From Ailanthus altissimus (taxonomy: Eukaryota > Streptophyta > Magnoliopsida > Sapindales > Simaroubaceae), in NCBI GenBank assembly GCA_946807835.1, contig OX327683.1, forward strand, positions 31,431,001 to 31,495,000: DNA of 64,000 bases, written 5' to 3'. Positions 22,352 to 35,420 of the stretch are shown here, piece after piece. The notes under the pieces were generated by a model. That model ran no database searches. It saw nothing but the letters and a program-made list of their open reading frames with translations, and was not told the DNA's origin. The position numbers and the translations under genes are program-made. How positions within the stretch are numbered: position 1 is the stretch's first letter; every line of letters begins with the position of its first letter.

Positions 22352-25200
22352 TAAATTTTAAATTTTGAGATTTTAGCAAAAAAAAAACCGACCAAATTTT
22401 GTTTTATTTACTCGTAATTAAAACTTGAGATACAAATTTATATCTAAAAAATTGTATTAGAGAAAAATAATTTGTTGACTGGGTTAGTTTTTTCAAGTAT
22501 AGATTATGGTCATAAAATTAGTATTTGTACACGGAATTGATGCTATTCACGCAAAGTTCGTGCTAGAACCAAGCAAATATAAGGGCATCATGCGAAAATG
22601 CCTTTTCGAACATGTAAGAGAATGAGAAACTTTAAAATATCATCAATCCGGAAAATTCATATTTGATTTCCAATTGTTCTAATTAGAAGGTTGCATTAGT
22701 TCTTTCAAATAGTATTTTGGACTGATATTTCGCGATTTGCCATGCAAGAGAGAAAATTAGAAAATAACAATGATAATCTTAAGTACTTAAGACTTATTAA
22801 TTTTTTTTAAAGGGTCTGGGAGTGAAAAACTTCACCCATTAAAATACTTAGTCCATTATTTTCAAATTTGACGAATACTAAAGCTACATCTTTTTTTTTT
22901 AATTTTTACAAAATTTGAATGGGAAAGAGAAACATTTCACCCACAAAAAATTATTTTTTATTTTTACTCGAACTTGAGTTATTGTATAATTTTTTTTTAA
23001 AAAATTAAATTTATTAAAAATCAACTCCCTCATAAAAAAAGAGAAAAAGAGCAAATCTGCCTACTAAAGATAATAAAATGGGTCACGTTATAATTATTCG
23101 ATATGAATTTAAGGCACTTTAAATGAATATAAATAGAGATAAATTGGCACGATTAATAAATAAATCAAATTCATATTACTTATTATTAATCGTGTGAATA
23201 TATGATTGAACTTTACGATTCACAAATTCATTTAAATCATATTACTATCTAACTTATTATTAAATTAAACAAATTAATTCGTAAATTATTTATAAATGAA
23301 TTCGAATTCAATTATAAAGTTAATAAAATATATAATTTAAAAATAAAAATTTTAATTATAACTTTTTACTTTTACCCACTAAACTATTCTATACGAAGAC
23401 AAACATACATATATAGTCCTTCTACTTCTTCAGATCCAGCCACCACTGCTACTACATATCAATATCATCATCATACAACCTAGGGATTAAGTTGTTCTCT
23501 GCCATTGTACAAAAAAAAAAGCCCAACAAATTGTGATATCATCATCAAACAACAATTTTCATTCTTCATCGGCCACCAAACGGCCACGATTAAGCTTTCT
23601 TTTCAATGATATCAACTACCAATAGCTACCAACTACCAACAACTTTCTTCTTAGGCTACCATTTCCAAAAACGATACCAATGGTAGTAACAATTCATGGT
23701 GTTGATCTATCCTTCTCTGGTTACTGACAATAGCCAATTTTTCTCCGTGCAAGACTACCACCACTGCTACCGTGGATCAACAACAATAACAGCAACATTG
23801 GCAAAAAATGATACCAATAGCAGTAGTTGAACTACTGATCAATTATTCTCCAACCACCAACAACGCCCAATCTTATTTGCCATCAACAATGGTTGTCCAT
23901 TTCTATTAGAGCCGCCACCACAAATCCATAAATCTAGTGATCAACAACAAATTATAGTTTATTTTATTATATTATTTTAGTTTCATTTTAAGTGAATTGA
24001 TGAATGATGAGTTTTTTTTTCTTCATTTGTGTTGAATGAATTTTATTTTTCTAATTGTATGTTAGAATAGTTTTATTATTACATGCATTAAATATTTAAT
24101 TTTTGATGTATTTTTAAATTTTTATTTATCATAATTTAAAAGTGTTTATTTATATTAAATGAATCAAATATTTTTGTTTAAACAAATTAAATTTAGTATT
24201 ATTAATGAATATAATTTTAAATAAATAGAATTGTGCATATTTATATAAACAAGTTAAATTTAATTCATTTATTTAAATGCATCTATACTCGTGTTGTAAA
24301 ATTCACATATTAAATAAATTAAATTTATGTTTCAAGGTCTATTTCATTTACATAAATAAATTATATTTAAATATGATAAAAATTTATTAATATCCAACAT
24401 AATTATGACTGTTTAGATAAATTATCACCCCTAGTCCCTATACTAATTAAAATTTTGGGCATCTTCCGGTCAAATTCGACAGCAAATACAAATGCTAATA
24501 ACTAGTTACAATTAGTTCCGTACTTGTAATGGGCTTCCGCCCAACAAAACCCAAATAGAAATGAAAACCAGAAATAAATAAAATAAAAAATTCGTATGAT
24601 TCATTATCGTGTCAAACCTGATTCACATTCCTTTTGATCAAAATTCTTTGTTGTTTTAAAATTTTAAAATGGACTCCCATCCCTATGGGCATCACATTCA
24701 TGCGTGAGATATTAATGCCAAATCATTCACGAAAGTAAGAATCAAATCAATCCTAGGAAAGAGACTACGAGAGACATGCAAGAGACGCCCATCAAAGCTG
24801 GTTTAAGACACGTTTCTCACAAGTCATTTCAACTTGTCGCTTAAATCCAATTATTGATAAGTTTCTTGATCCGAAACCAGATTTGGATCTGATCTCCTTG
24901 GTAACCTAACCAGTTAGATCATCTAGCTCCAATGATCCAAGTGTTCGTCAAAAAGTAAGTCAGAAATTTCTCAAACATTCTGCCAACTCTGTTAAACTTA
25001 TACAGAAAAATCTCCCCTCGAATAAAAGTCAGCAAAATGCGGCCGTCAGAAACGACTGTAACTAGGTTTTGTTTCAAACCCATGCACTCAAATTCAAGTT
25101 GAAATGGAAAAACTTAAGACCAATTCATTTAGATGAAGCAAAAGGCAAGTAGAGAATTATAATACATAGAACACAATGTTCTTTACTTGCTTCGATAACT
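22352..25200. other. Intergenic region between D27 and H2A.Z
   Basis: No gene is recognised. Bases 23430-23950 are rich in CCACCA/CAACAA trinucleotides and contain repeated ACCACTGCTAC modules without a sustained reading frame. Bases 24130-24436 carry the dispersed AT-rich repeat listed separately. A block at 23080-23340 resembles it loosely. Confidence 0.5.
24130..24436 (+). repeat. Dispersed AT-rich repeat, copy 1 (hAT-like end)
   Basis: This segment is homologous to 26145-26461. Shared blocks include TATTAAATGAATCAAATATTT, AATTTAATTCATTTATTTAA and ATATTAAATAAAT. The right edge reads ATTATCACCCCTAG. Its complement, CTAGGGGTGATAAT, resembles hAT-type MITE ends like that at 13121. No left end was found, so it may be truncated. 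Confidence 0.6.
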
Positions 25201-25713
25201 AAGGCTGTTAATCATTTTGGTAGAGAACCTCAATCTAAAATGACAACTAAATTATGCAAAGCTTAGTTTAATACCAAAAATCGAGACGAAATTTAATGCC
25301 AAGGGAGGTTATACTTCATGATAATATCTTTTCAAGGCAATTACAAGTACCATATGCAATATTATATTCTTAACAAGTGAACAATGGTCCTGAACAAAAG
25401 CAAACAAAGATGATGGCTGCCAAACATTATGCATTTTGGGAAGCAAATAGAAGAAGAAAGCATACATGAGAACCAGAGATAGGAAGTACAAGAAACAAAT
25501 TACCGTTAGAACATAACAAAAAACAGCATTCCTACTCTGAACAAAGATATTAGTTCCAAGGACGAACCTAAAGTTAAGCCATATGTACTAACCAAGATAT
25601 TCTAGACAAATGCTACTAGTAACATAAACCAAGTCTAGATTACCCTAACTAGAAACAGTAACACAGAAAGATAAATTCTTCACTGAACAACAATACAAAC
25701 CCACACAAAGAAC
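25200..25713 (-). other. H2A.Z 3' flank and probable 3' UTR
   Basis: No separate gene was recognised. Sequence directly after the H2A.Z stop on the minus strand is probably 3' UTR. The open frame at 25309-25491 has no recognisable motif. Confidence 0.4.
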
Positions 25714-27396
25714 TCAATCTTTGGTAGTTTTGTTGATCAGTGACTTGTGAATGTGAGGGATCACACCACCTCCAGCAATGGTTCCCTTGATCAGAGTGTC
25801 AAGCTCCTCATCCCCTCTAATAGCGAGCTGCAGATGCCTTGGGGTAATTCTCTTCACTTTCAGATCCTTACTTGCATTCCCAGCCAACTCAAGGACCTCA
25901 GCAGTCAGATATTCAAGGATTGAAGCCAAGTAAACAGCAGCAGTGGCTCCAACTCGACCATTAGCAGAAATTCTTGTCTTGAGTTGGCGATGAATCCGAC
26001 CAACAGGAAACTGAACTCATTGGAAAAACAAAAACTGTGAGAAAAAGATATTCACATAATTATTCAACACAAATTCAATACACTAAGCAAATATGGATAA
26101 TGAAAAATTGACAAAATTAAAAATACATAAAAATATGTTTCTCATGATTTAAACATGTTTATTTGTATTAAATGAATCAAATATTTAAACAAATCAAATT
26201 TAATATTATTTTTTTGTTTAAATAAATATAATAATATACAAATCTAATTATGTATAATCATATAAATAAATTTAATTTAATTCATTTATTTAAATGTCTA
26301 GTTATATTGTATTATGTCATTCAAATATTAAATAAATCAAATCTATGTTTGAATGTTTAAATTGTTTATGTAAACAAATCATATGAGAATATAAATTTTT
26401 TTTGTTAATATCATAAAATAGCATAACACAAATACAATTCATTTACATGAATTACCACCTTAACTGAAACTGCAAATTAATCAAGTGATAACATTTTAAG
26501 TCATCTGACACAAGAACAGCTATTCACTGACCTTCATGAATGCAAACTCCTTAGATTCAGTAATTGACAAACAATAATCACAAAATTGTTTTATTACATT
26601 GTTATTTGGATAACTTAAGTTGGTAGTAACTCCTAAGTCTTAAACTAATACAACAAGTCAAATGTATATAAATATTTGCAGATCCAATGAACAATGATAA
26701 TTCAATTTCTTATTTCAGTCACCTGAATAACTTTCCTTTTCCTACACTATCAACAGTAATGCATACAAGAGACACATTGTTTACATATCCAAGAAACATC
26801 ATGCTATTTTTGGAGTTTTTTCTTTTCTTTTTCTAGAAATAGATTGCAACAAACTCAACCTTAGGTACAACAAAACTTCAGAAACAATTTTATTCAAAAC
26901 AGAAAGTCGCAGGTTAAAACTAAAATCAACAAAACATTACTTTTCAAGAAAGTAGGCAAATAGAAGAATTTTGGAAAAAGAGATCCTTCAGACTAAACTA
27001 GACCAATTTACAAGAACCCATAAGGAGGTTGGGATTTAAAATTTTCACCAATGTAGATTTCCACTTATCCTAGTGAGTTATATTCCACGTACTAAGCAAT
27101 TCTTCAAGGTAAATAAAACATCATACGAACATGACTCCTCAAGGTTTTAGCGAAACTTTATAAGAACGAAAAGTAAATTCTGCTAAATTTCTACAATAAA
27201 CCCAAAAAAAAAAAAACAACTCAAGCAATATAAGAATAAAGAAAACACGGTATAGTAAAGGTTAACATAGGATTACCTGGATACCGGCGCGGGATGACCG
27301 AGAAACTGGCCTCTTCTTGTCCTTGTCCTTGTCTTTATCCTTGTTGGCCGCCGTGGTTTTTGACGCCAAAAGTCCCTTTCCTCCTTTTCCCGCCAT
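25714..27396 (-). CDS. Histone H2A.Z variant, 2 coding exons
   Basis: Coding exons are 27277-27396 (40 codons) and 25714-26010 (98 codons plus stop), giving 138 aa through a phase-0 GT-AG intron of 1266 bp. The N-terminus is [10 protein letters not shown] followed by a [10 protein letters not shown] acidic/basic stretch. The histone fold follows with [20 protein letters not shown] and [18 protein letters not shown]. The H2A.Z-type docking region [20 protein letters not shown] and tail [10 protein letters not shown] identify the variant rather than canonical H2A. H2A.Z replaces H2A in nucleosomes near transcription starts. A 5'-UTR intron is likely (donor at 27797, acceptor at 27404, GT-AG), placing transcription start near 27840-27870. 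The intron contains copy 2 of the dispersed repeat. Confidence 0.96.
26145..26461 (+). repeat. Dispersed AT-rich repeat, copy 2, in H2A.Z intron
   Basis: It is homologous to 24130-24436 in the same orientation. The right edge reads GAATTACCACCTTA, the counterpart of the TATCACCCCTA end of copy 1. It lies within the H2A.Z coding intron. Confidence 0.6.
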
Positions 27397-27403
27397 CTTT
27401 CAC

Positions 27404-27797
27404 CTGCGCAAATTTCTGAAAGAAAATTATTTGAAGCAAAAGAAGAAACCCTAAAAAGAAAAAGGAAATTGCAAACAAATATATTATAAACTGACGTAAA
27501 TTAACACATCATGGTTTAACGCTGTGACTGAAATAAGTTGATAACGTATTTATAAATTGACCGTAGATTAGCAAGAAAAACAAATCTTAGCGAATGATTG
27601 ACCATAAAGAAAGCCAGATCTGCTAAAAAAATCGCTTTAAAAAACAAAGAAAGAAAAAATTGAACGAAGAATCTATGCGAAGCAGATCGATCTCAAAATT
27701 AACAAAACCCACATTTAAAATCGAAATTGTAGAGCAAGAAACAAGGCTGAAAAGAAAACCAAGATCCAGGTCACCAAGAAACGGGGAGTAGAGAGAC
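27404..27797 (-). other. Probable 5'-UTR intron of H2A.Z
   Basis: On the minus strand, TCTCAG|GTCTCTCTAC provides a donor and TGCGCAG|GTGAAAGATG an acceptor just before the start codon. A leader intron is common in plant histone-variant genes. This model is inferred from splice signals only. Confidence 0.5.
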
Positions 27798-27869
27798 CTG
27801 AGAATCTCGAAAGTCAAAGAGGAGAGGAACTCTGAAGAAGAGATATGTTCGAGAGATTGAGAATAGTGT

Positions 27870-28802
27870 GTATTGGAATTGGATTTGGGCTTTTATTATT
27901 GGGCGGTAGGTTTCAAAGTTTTAAATGAGGGCAAAACTCTTAAGGGCGGTTTAATTTAGGTGGGAAATACCAAATTTTTTGGATTTCAAAATTTTCGCAC
28001 TTTCATTCCAGTTGACAATTTTAACCTTTTTCTTGGTTTAAAATTTAAATTTAAATGGCAGTTGAAACCTTGACGGCCAGGTTCAAGCTCTAGACGCTCG
28101 ACACTTGACCCAATAGCGAAAAAAGGTTCTGATAAACATTAGAGTGGGCTGTGGAACGTGGACCGCAAACAGCTAGCCTCAGTCCCAGCTCTGAGACTCA
28201 AGATAGTTGAATGCAAGAGCACGACGCAATAGTGCTAATCAGGCAGGCAGGCAGGTCTCAGGAGCTTATTTGTTCTTTGATTTACATTTACTAATACAAA
28301 GAAATTTAAATTACTAAAAATAGCATTTCATAAATTTACCTTTACATCCAAAAATACCCGAAATTAAGAAAATTTTCATTTTTATTTATTTATTATGTTC
28401 GAATTAATTTTTTATTCTATTAATCAAACTAATTTATAATACAGAATAAATTAATAAATACTCTTTTTTTTTCTTATCATGCGTTGAACAAATTTTGAGA
28501 ATGGACTGGACTGGACTGTTCAGAACCTAGCCGCTCGGAATATAAAATTAAAGCATAGCCCATCTCCAAATTATATGGAGCCTGATAAGTGTCTTGGTCC
28601 ATTGACTCATAACGACTGCTGAGGACATAATCGTCAATACGATGTACAAACATGGACATATTAGTCCAATTAACATCCATAAGGCGGCAGATTGAACGCC
28701 ATTTGTCCAAATCTCCAACCAACATTCAACTCCTATTTAACCCGCCTGTTTAAACCTTCCCATAAACCCTCTGCCAAATCCTAATAACCCACGGCGGCGA
28801 CA
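27870..28802. promoter_or_regulatory. Shared divergent promoter region, H2A.Z / pyruvate kinase
   Basis: The two genes are head-to-head and this interval must contain both promoters. Bases 28260-28460 are AT-rich, and a short (GCAG)n run lies near 28241-28256. An unexplained 82-codon frame on the minus strand is listed separately. Confidence 0.5.
28477..28725 (-). CDS. Uncharacterised 82-codon open frame upstream of pyruvate kinase
   Basis: The frame begins MLVGDLDKWRSICRLMDVNW and ends shortly after SERLGSEQSSPVHSQ. Its residue mix (Trp, Asp, Arg, Tyr, His) is less biased than typical AT-rich spurious frames. I do not recognise a family. It lies antisense in the pyruvate kinase promoter, 77 bp from that gene's ATG. 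It may be a relic exon, a small protein or chance. It is not supported by any splice or motif evidence. Confidence 0.2.
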   Translation of the reverse strand: MLVGDLDKWRSICRLMDVNWTNMSMFVHRIDDYVLSSRYESMDQDTYQAPYNLEMGYALILYSERLGSEQSSPVHSQNLFNA

Positions 28803-31800
28803 ATGACGCCGTCAATCACGTCGCAATCTCTCCGTCTCCGCTTCTCATTCTCCATAGCTTCCTCACAATCACATTCACATGCATTCTGCGAATTACCACT
28901 CTCAAGACGCCGCCTTCACCTGTCTCGTCAATCTCCATTGGTCAAACCAATCTCAGCCGTTCAGTCTAAAGTATTAGTCCCCGATGAACCGAAAACGCCA
29001 ACGTTCTCACCGAACCTTCCGACGGTTAAAACTACGGAGGCAATTGATGTGGACAGGGTGACAGAGGTGGAGCGGAAGGAGAGCGGATTCAGGAGCACGC
29101 GCAGGACGAAGATTGTGTGCACGATAGGGCCAAGAACTTGTGATTTCGATGAACTAGAGGCCTTGGCGATGGGAGGAATGAATGTGGCGCGTATCAACAT
29201 GTGCCACGGCAGCCGCGAGTGGCACCGGAAAGTGATCGAGCGCGTGACGAGGCTGAACGAAGAGAAAGGTTATGCTGTTGCCATTATGATGGACACTCAA
29301 GGGAGTGAAATTCACATGGGAGATCTTGGTGGCGCCACGTCAGCAAAGGCAGAGGTAATGAGCTAATAGAAGAATAGTTGCAGCTTGCAATTCTTGTTAA
29401 AAGCTTCGAGCAGTATTTGAAATTTAGTGTAGTCATGAACACGTGACCCTAGTCCCTAGCTTACATGATTAAATTTTTATAGATGCAGACTAAATCACAC
29501 TTTCTAATTTGGCGCGCCTATATTATTAGCGGATTTTAGCCGCAACTCTTTTTTCTTTTTTTCTTTTTTTCTTTTAATGTCAATTTTTCTTACCTGATCT
29601 TATTTGGAGCCAACAATGACCGGTTGATTATGATGCTGAAATATGCAGGATGGTGAAATCTGGACCTTTACTGTTCGGTCTTTTGGTTCAAATTGCCCTG
29701 AACGTACAATTACTGTCAACTATGATGGTTTTGCTGAAGGTATAATTTTTGAAGTCTGATTATGTTATTTGTTATCTGCTATTAATATATTCATTAATAT
29801 ACTAATGATCATACATTTCCATGTTAGTATAAGAAGCTTGAAGATTTGAATTTCTAATTCTTAGCTATATGATAAAACGTTTATTTTATTATTTACTTTT
29901 TGATTGGAAAGAAGAATAAATAATTGATTTGCATTTGATTTTTTCAATTGTGGGATTGGGCATGACAGATGTGAGGGTAGGTGATGAATTCCTTGTTGAT
30001 GGAGGAATGGTGAGATTTGTAGTGACTGACAAGATTGGTCCAGATGTCATCTGCTGCTGTATAGATCCTGGATTGTTACTGCCTCGTGCTAATCTAACAT
30101 TTTGGAGGAATGGAAGTCTGGTTCAAGGGCGTAATGCCATGCTACCCACAATTTCTTCTAAGGTTGGTTGGATTACTTGTGTGTCCACAGGACAAACCTC
30201 ATGCCATTTGAAAAGTCAATTGTTTAAAAAATGAAGGTTGAAGCCACTTATCAAAAAGAACTTCAATAAATCTGTGCTAGATTGTCTCAACCTCAATCTA
30301 GTGTAAACTAGTTGATTTTTGAATTGTCCTGCTTTTGGGATCATTGTAGAAATCACTGTTTTAGAATTCATCTAATAAATATTATTTCTTGTTCTGCGAT
30401 TCCTTATTCTGATGAATGTTAGGTTTGGTATGGGGTTCAGTTAATGTCGAACATGATTAGATTTATTGTCTTAATAGAAAATGCAAATGCCTTCTAAAAT
30501 TATTAATGTCTTCCATTCATTTTGTCTCCCTCCAGATGTCCTATTATTCATTTGTACTTTCCCTTTTGTAAATTAGTACTAACTAAATTTCTTTAAAGTG
30601 ATTAAGTGAATTGTCTAGTTGAGGGCTTATTATTGTTTTGTTATTTCAAAATTTCATAATTTATTTAGCTGGCATAAACTTTAATTTTTCATTAGATGTT
30701 CTTCGTCTATCATTAAATTCTGTGCCTGTGTTCGCTTGGTTGTTTGTGAATTGTGATTGACCTTAACTGGCTAATTGCATGTAAGCTGTGGTGATGAAAT
30801 GAACTGACATTTGTCTATATAATTTTCTTTTATTTAATATGGATCCGGTGTACCCTTATTTCATGTTGTATTAAGACTTAAATTTCTTACAGGACTGGCT
30901 GGATATTGACTTTGGAATTGCAGAGGGAATTGATTTCATTGCAGTATCTTTTGTCAAGTCAGCTGAAGTAATTAAACATCTAAAGAGTTACATTGCTGCA
31001 CGGTCCCCGAAAAGGTAGGTCTTATATTTTACTAGTGTTATGGTTATATAATTACTACACCATAAAACTCTTTTTCTGGCTTAAGAATTTGATAGCTGCA
31101 ATAATCCAGTTAAACTCAAGAAAACATTCAATGTCTAATGCAGTTCTTCTGAACAAAGTGTTAATTTTTGTTTTCTTACTTGGTTTAGTCTTTGTCATCA
31201 TTCTTCTATACTTTGTCTCTTGGCAGCATATATTCATTTATATTATTGGTACCTATGATAAGTTTTGCATTAATTTGTTAAAATCTAAATGATCAAACTA
31301 TATGGTGCTCACATTTGTCCTCATTCTTGTCAATTAATGCTTGTTGACTTTCCCCTGCCCCCCAGTCCGAAATTTACTGAAATCTTTGCTATGTCCTCAC
31401 AGTTTATCTTTCTCATGGTAATCTGTTCTGTGCAACATATAATGAACATTATTCTCATGTTTATGATTAAGCCTTGTGTATAATACCAAGCCCTATCTTC
31501 ACTGGTATATGAGTATCATGTTTCATATTCAAGTGATTACTTTCTTTATGAATGTGCCTGTTCTGAGATTTTTTTGCTTTTTTCCATGTCTCTTCTTGAC
31601 ATCATGTGTTATGTCATTGAATTACAATCAATGACATGATAATTTTTTATTCAACTCTATGGCAAGAATCTTAGTCCAAAGAAAAGGAGGGAAAAAAAGG
31701 CCCTCTATGGCCAGAATCTGTATGAAATTTAGAAATGCAGCTAATAACAAATCCATTTATTCAGATTGTTTTATGATAATTTTTGCATGTTCCATTAGTC

Positions 31801-33410
31801 TTTTTTATGTCCATAGCAGCTGAGTCCACAAGGTTTGTATGTAATTTTGATGTGTATTATGGTCTAAAACTGCAGAAGTATTGCTGTCATTGCAAAGATA
31901 GAGAGTATTGACTCTCTAAGAAACTTGGATGACATCCTTTTAGCATCAGATGGAGCTATGGTGGCCAGGGGTGATCTGGGTGCCCAGATACCATTGGAAC
32001 GGGTCCCTTCAGTTCAAGAAAAGATTATTCAACTCTGCAGGCAGTTAAATAAGCCTGTTATAGTTGCTTCCCAGCTTCTTGAATCCATGATTGAATATCC
32101 TATACCAACTAGAGCTGAGGTTGCTGATGTTTCTGAAGCAGTTAGGCAGCAGGCTGATGCTTTAATGCTTTCTGGTGAATCGGCCATGGGACAGTACCCT
32201 GAGAAGGCATTGGCTGTGCTCAGGAGTGTCAGTTTGAGAATTGAGAAGTGGTGTAGGGAGGACAAGCACCATTCTACTTCTAAACCTCCAATTACATCAT
32301 CTTCAATGTCCACTGGCATTCCAGGGGAGATATGCAATGCAGCTGCAAAAATGGGTGAGTACTCATTTTCTTTGCATCTAAGCTCCTTTTTTGAGATAGG
32401 AAGCAAAAGAAACCTCTAAGCTATTAAACTCAGCAAGATTTTACATTTGCTTAAAATTTTCTGCATTGGTGAACACTAAATAGCCAACAAACAAACATGT
32501 CATTTCATGTGAAAGCATCAAATGTTTTGTGGCTTATATCTGATATGCAAATAAGAGAAACTCACCTAAACTATAGGAAATTATGCTTTCACCTTTGTGC
32601 ACGGTTTATGGCTACCTAAATTTTCATTAAGCCTGGCATGGCATCTAGTTTCAACTTTCTTTAACTGTTAAACTGTTAAACACATATGATGTTTATCTGA
32701 TTTCATATATGATATTAAATCTACTTGGTGGTGTTGCTTTAACTGTAGGACAACTGACAGAGTTTAATCTGGATATGTATGTAGGTTTATGATAAATAAG
32801 TAAAAAAAGTAGCAAAGTGTAAAAGTAGTCAAACTTTTAACATCAATGTTAAGTTTTATGATAAGTCAAACCGGTCTTGTAATTTGATAGTGCAGACAAC
32901 TTCCATATGCGCTCTGATTTAACGACTGCTAACTTGGTTGTCCTTCTAGTCTAAATGGTGTTCTGATTGTCCTGAATTATAGGATGCAAAATTTATGATC
33001 TCTAATGCTGGAACTTCCATGTAATGATGTTTTGCTCAGTGCTAATTGCATTACATGAATGTTTTCCATTGTTTCTGTTTAACAAGTGTTTTTGACTTTC
33101 AGCCAACAAATTGAGAGCAGATGCACTTTTTGTTTACACAAAAACTGGACACATGGCATCTCTTCTGTCCTGTAGTCGACCTGACCGCCCAATCTTTGCA
33201 TTTACTCCAACATCCTCTGTGCAGAAGCGCTTAAACCTACAGTGGGGCTTGATGCCTTTCTGTCTTAGCTTCTCTGATGATATGGAGAGCAACATCAACA
33301 GAACTTTCCCCTTGCTTAAAGCGAGAGGAATGATCAAGCCTGGTGACCTTATTATTGTTGTCTCTGATATGCTGCAATCCATTCAAGTTATTAATGTTCC
33401 TGAAGCATAG
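28803..33410 (+). CDS. PKP1: Plastidial pyruvate kinase, alpha-type subunit, 6 exons
   Basis: Exons 28803-29354, 29649-29739, 29969-30162, 30893-31014, 31876-32354 and 33103-33410 give 581 aa, with all GT-AG introns and consistent phases. The enzyme transfers phosphate from phosphoenolpyruvate to ADP, making pyruvate and ATP in plastids and supplying fatty-acid synthesis as part of an alpha/beta complex. The first 60-70 residues, Ser/Arg-rich, are a probable transit peptide. Motifs in order: [12 protein letters not shown] (from about residue 102), [11 protein letters not shown] (126-136), [67 protein letters not shown], and [17 protein letters not shown]. The DTQGSEI and [10 protein letters not shown] variants fit the alpha isozyme rather than beta or cytosolic forms. 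The C-terminus ends IQVINVPEA. The length is close to the usual near-590 aa. Confidence 0.96.
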
Positions 33411-34277
33411 CATAATATACACTGATAAGTAGGCTTATTTATTAATCTACTTTTAAATTAGGGGTGTGTATGCATTCATTTTATGTTAGGAAGTCATTAA
33501 TGTTTTGGCAGGATATAAGTAATCAGCCCTGTCAGGAGATAATCTTTTTCAACCTCAGCATGGTGCAAACCACTGGCTGTTGAGCGGGAGAAATAATTAT
33601 AAGTTTGTCATTTCAATTGCCCTTTTTTAATCACACTTTAGTTTGCTTTTACTTGTACTACCTACTTTTAACACTATTGGTTTAGCAAGTATACACATTA
33701 GTTGCGGATTTAAACTAATTGTCATAGAAAGGGAACGCATTTAGGAATATTCATAATGGCAATAAAGTTTTCTGAATTTTAATACAACATTTTGTTATTA
33801 ACTACTGGATTTTCAATGTACCAGCTAGTTTAATTTTCCCTTGACATGCTTAACTGGCTGGACCTATTTATTATATGCACTGTGTTACATATGTGGTTAA
33901 GTACCACCATGCAAAATCCCTTCCGAAACGCTCATCTTCATGCTTAATTAGAGCCAGCTTCCTTCAAGTTTCTGTAAAGCATGGTGGTATTGTAGAAATT
34001 ACACACTTAAGATTCGATCATCTGGTTTGATTATTATTACTATATTAATGTGCAATATGCTGATTTCACATTTTCATTAAATGCCAAAAGAAAAGAAAAA
34101 AGAAAAATATTTTTTCCGGATAAAGGTTTAACAAAGGAAACGTGGAGGCAGAAGCATTGGTCAAATGTTCGGATCACGGATTTTGCCATTACATTTTTTG
34201 AGTCTCAAATGTTATTGTAAAATTTAATGGTAAAGCGTATTCGTGACTTTAACCATTGGCGGATCGATCAACTATAA
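33411..34277. other. Pyruvate kinase 3' flank, intergenic
   Basis: The first 200-300 bp are probably 3' UTR. No gene or clear repeat is seen in the rest up to the gypsy 3' LTR. Confidence 0.45.
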
Positions 34278-34468
34278 TGAACTAACTGATATCACAATAA
34301 TTGTTTTTTTTTTTTAAAAAAAAAAAAGGAGAAATGTAGATTAGGTCTTTTGAAAGAAAATACTCAATTATGATTTCTCCAACAATCTTGTATTAACCAC
34401 TTACAATTAAGTTAAGTTCTAACATCCAACACAAGATACTCTTAACAATAATTAAGTTCTAACATGCA
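34278..34468 (-). repeat. 3' LTR of gypsy B
   Basis: It aligns with the 5' LTR at 40102-40408 but is shorter, implying internal deletions. The right edge reads AACATGCA, and the polypurine tract follows. The left edge is approximate. Confidence 0.65.
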
Positions 34469-34639
34469 TCCCCCTCTTCGAGATGGTTTGTCAGCAAGCT
34501 GAAATTTTGGAAAGTGGATAATGAAATTATAATGTTCCCCTCAAGTAACTTCCTCTTTAGGAAGTCCCTATTATTGTGTTAGAACCTTTGTAATTGTAAT
34601 AGCACGATTCCCCCATTTAAAAGCTACATGATCCAAAAT

Positions 34640-35420
34640 AGTCAAAGGTTGTCATTCCAAAAATATGAAATCGAAGAAGCAAGGTAGTTACTGGTGGGGA
34701 AGAGCGCGAGTGCCAAGATGACGTTGCAAACAAGAAACATGAGAAACGGAATAAATTTTGCTGTCAGATGGCAAATATAATTTGTAAGCAACAAACCTAA
34801 TTCGGGAAAAAAATTTGTAAGCTCACAGAAATGAGGAGAAAGCTTATGATGAGTGCCACTAAGATTGAGTGATGATTGAAGATAAGGCTGTAGACGAAGA
34901 GAAACCCAATCATTCGTTCGTATTGAAGGATGTTTGTCAATAAAATATTTCATCCTAGACTAAACATCTTGTAGGTTGTCTTCAAGAATCTGTAGAATGA
35001 CATCACAGTAACTTAAGACTAGGAAGTCTACCATATACTACCTCAAAACGGGTTATCTTAATAGTTGATTAATAACTAGTGTTATACCATCATTTAGCCT
35101 AAGGAAGCTACTTGATCCAACTAGAAGGTTGATGACTATCAAAACACCGCAAGTAAAATTCAAGAGAATGATTAACTACTTTAATTTGGCCATCAAATTA
35201 CGGTAATAAGATGGGTTGTGGCAAAGAGAATTACCTTGCAATTTTAAAAACTCTTTTCCAAAACTAATTGATGAAAAAATAGGATCACAATTACTTACAA
35301 TAGCACGTGGCATGTCGTGTAAGCGAATTAGATCTCAAACAAAATTTTAGCAAATAAGAAATATTGTATAAAGATTTTTAAAAATAAAAGTGCACTAAAT
35401 TAAGACCTTTTAGACAAACG
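34640..35420 (-). pseudogene. Gypsy B integrase remnant
   Basis: The minus-strand frame at 34642-34953 encodes WVSLRLQPYLQSSLNLSGTH followed by an SPHF..L...F motif, the GPY/F-type C-terminus of a Ty3/gypsy integrase. Upstream, broken frames include VYGRLPSL and HNPSYYRNLMAKLK. These correspond to the usual FE.VYGR.PP and HP.TDGQTE blocks. It is non-functional. Confidence 0.75.

Noticed and set aside
23430..23950. CCACCA/CAACAA-rich region as a possible gene
   Set aside because: There is no open frame of useful length, no splice structure and no recognised motif. It is probably simple-sequence expansion.
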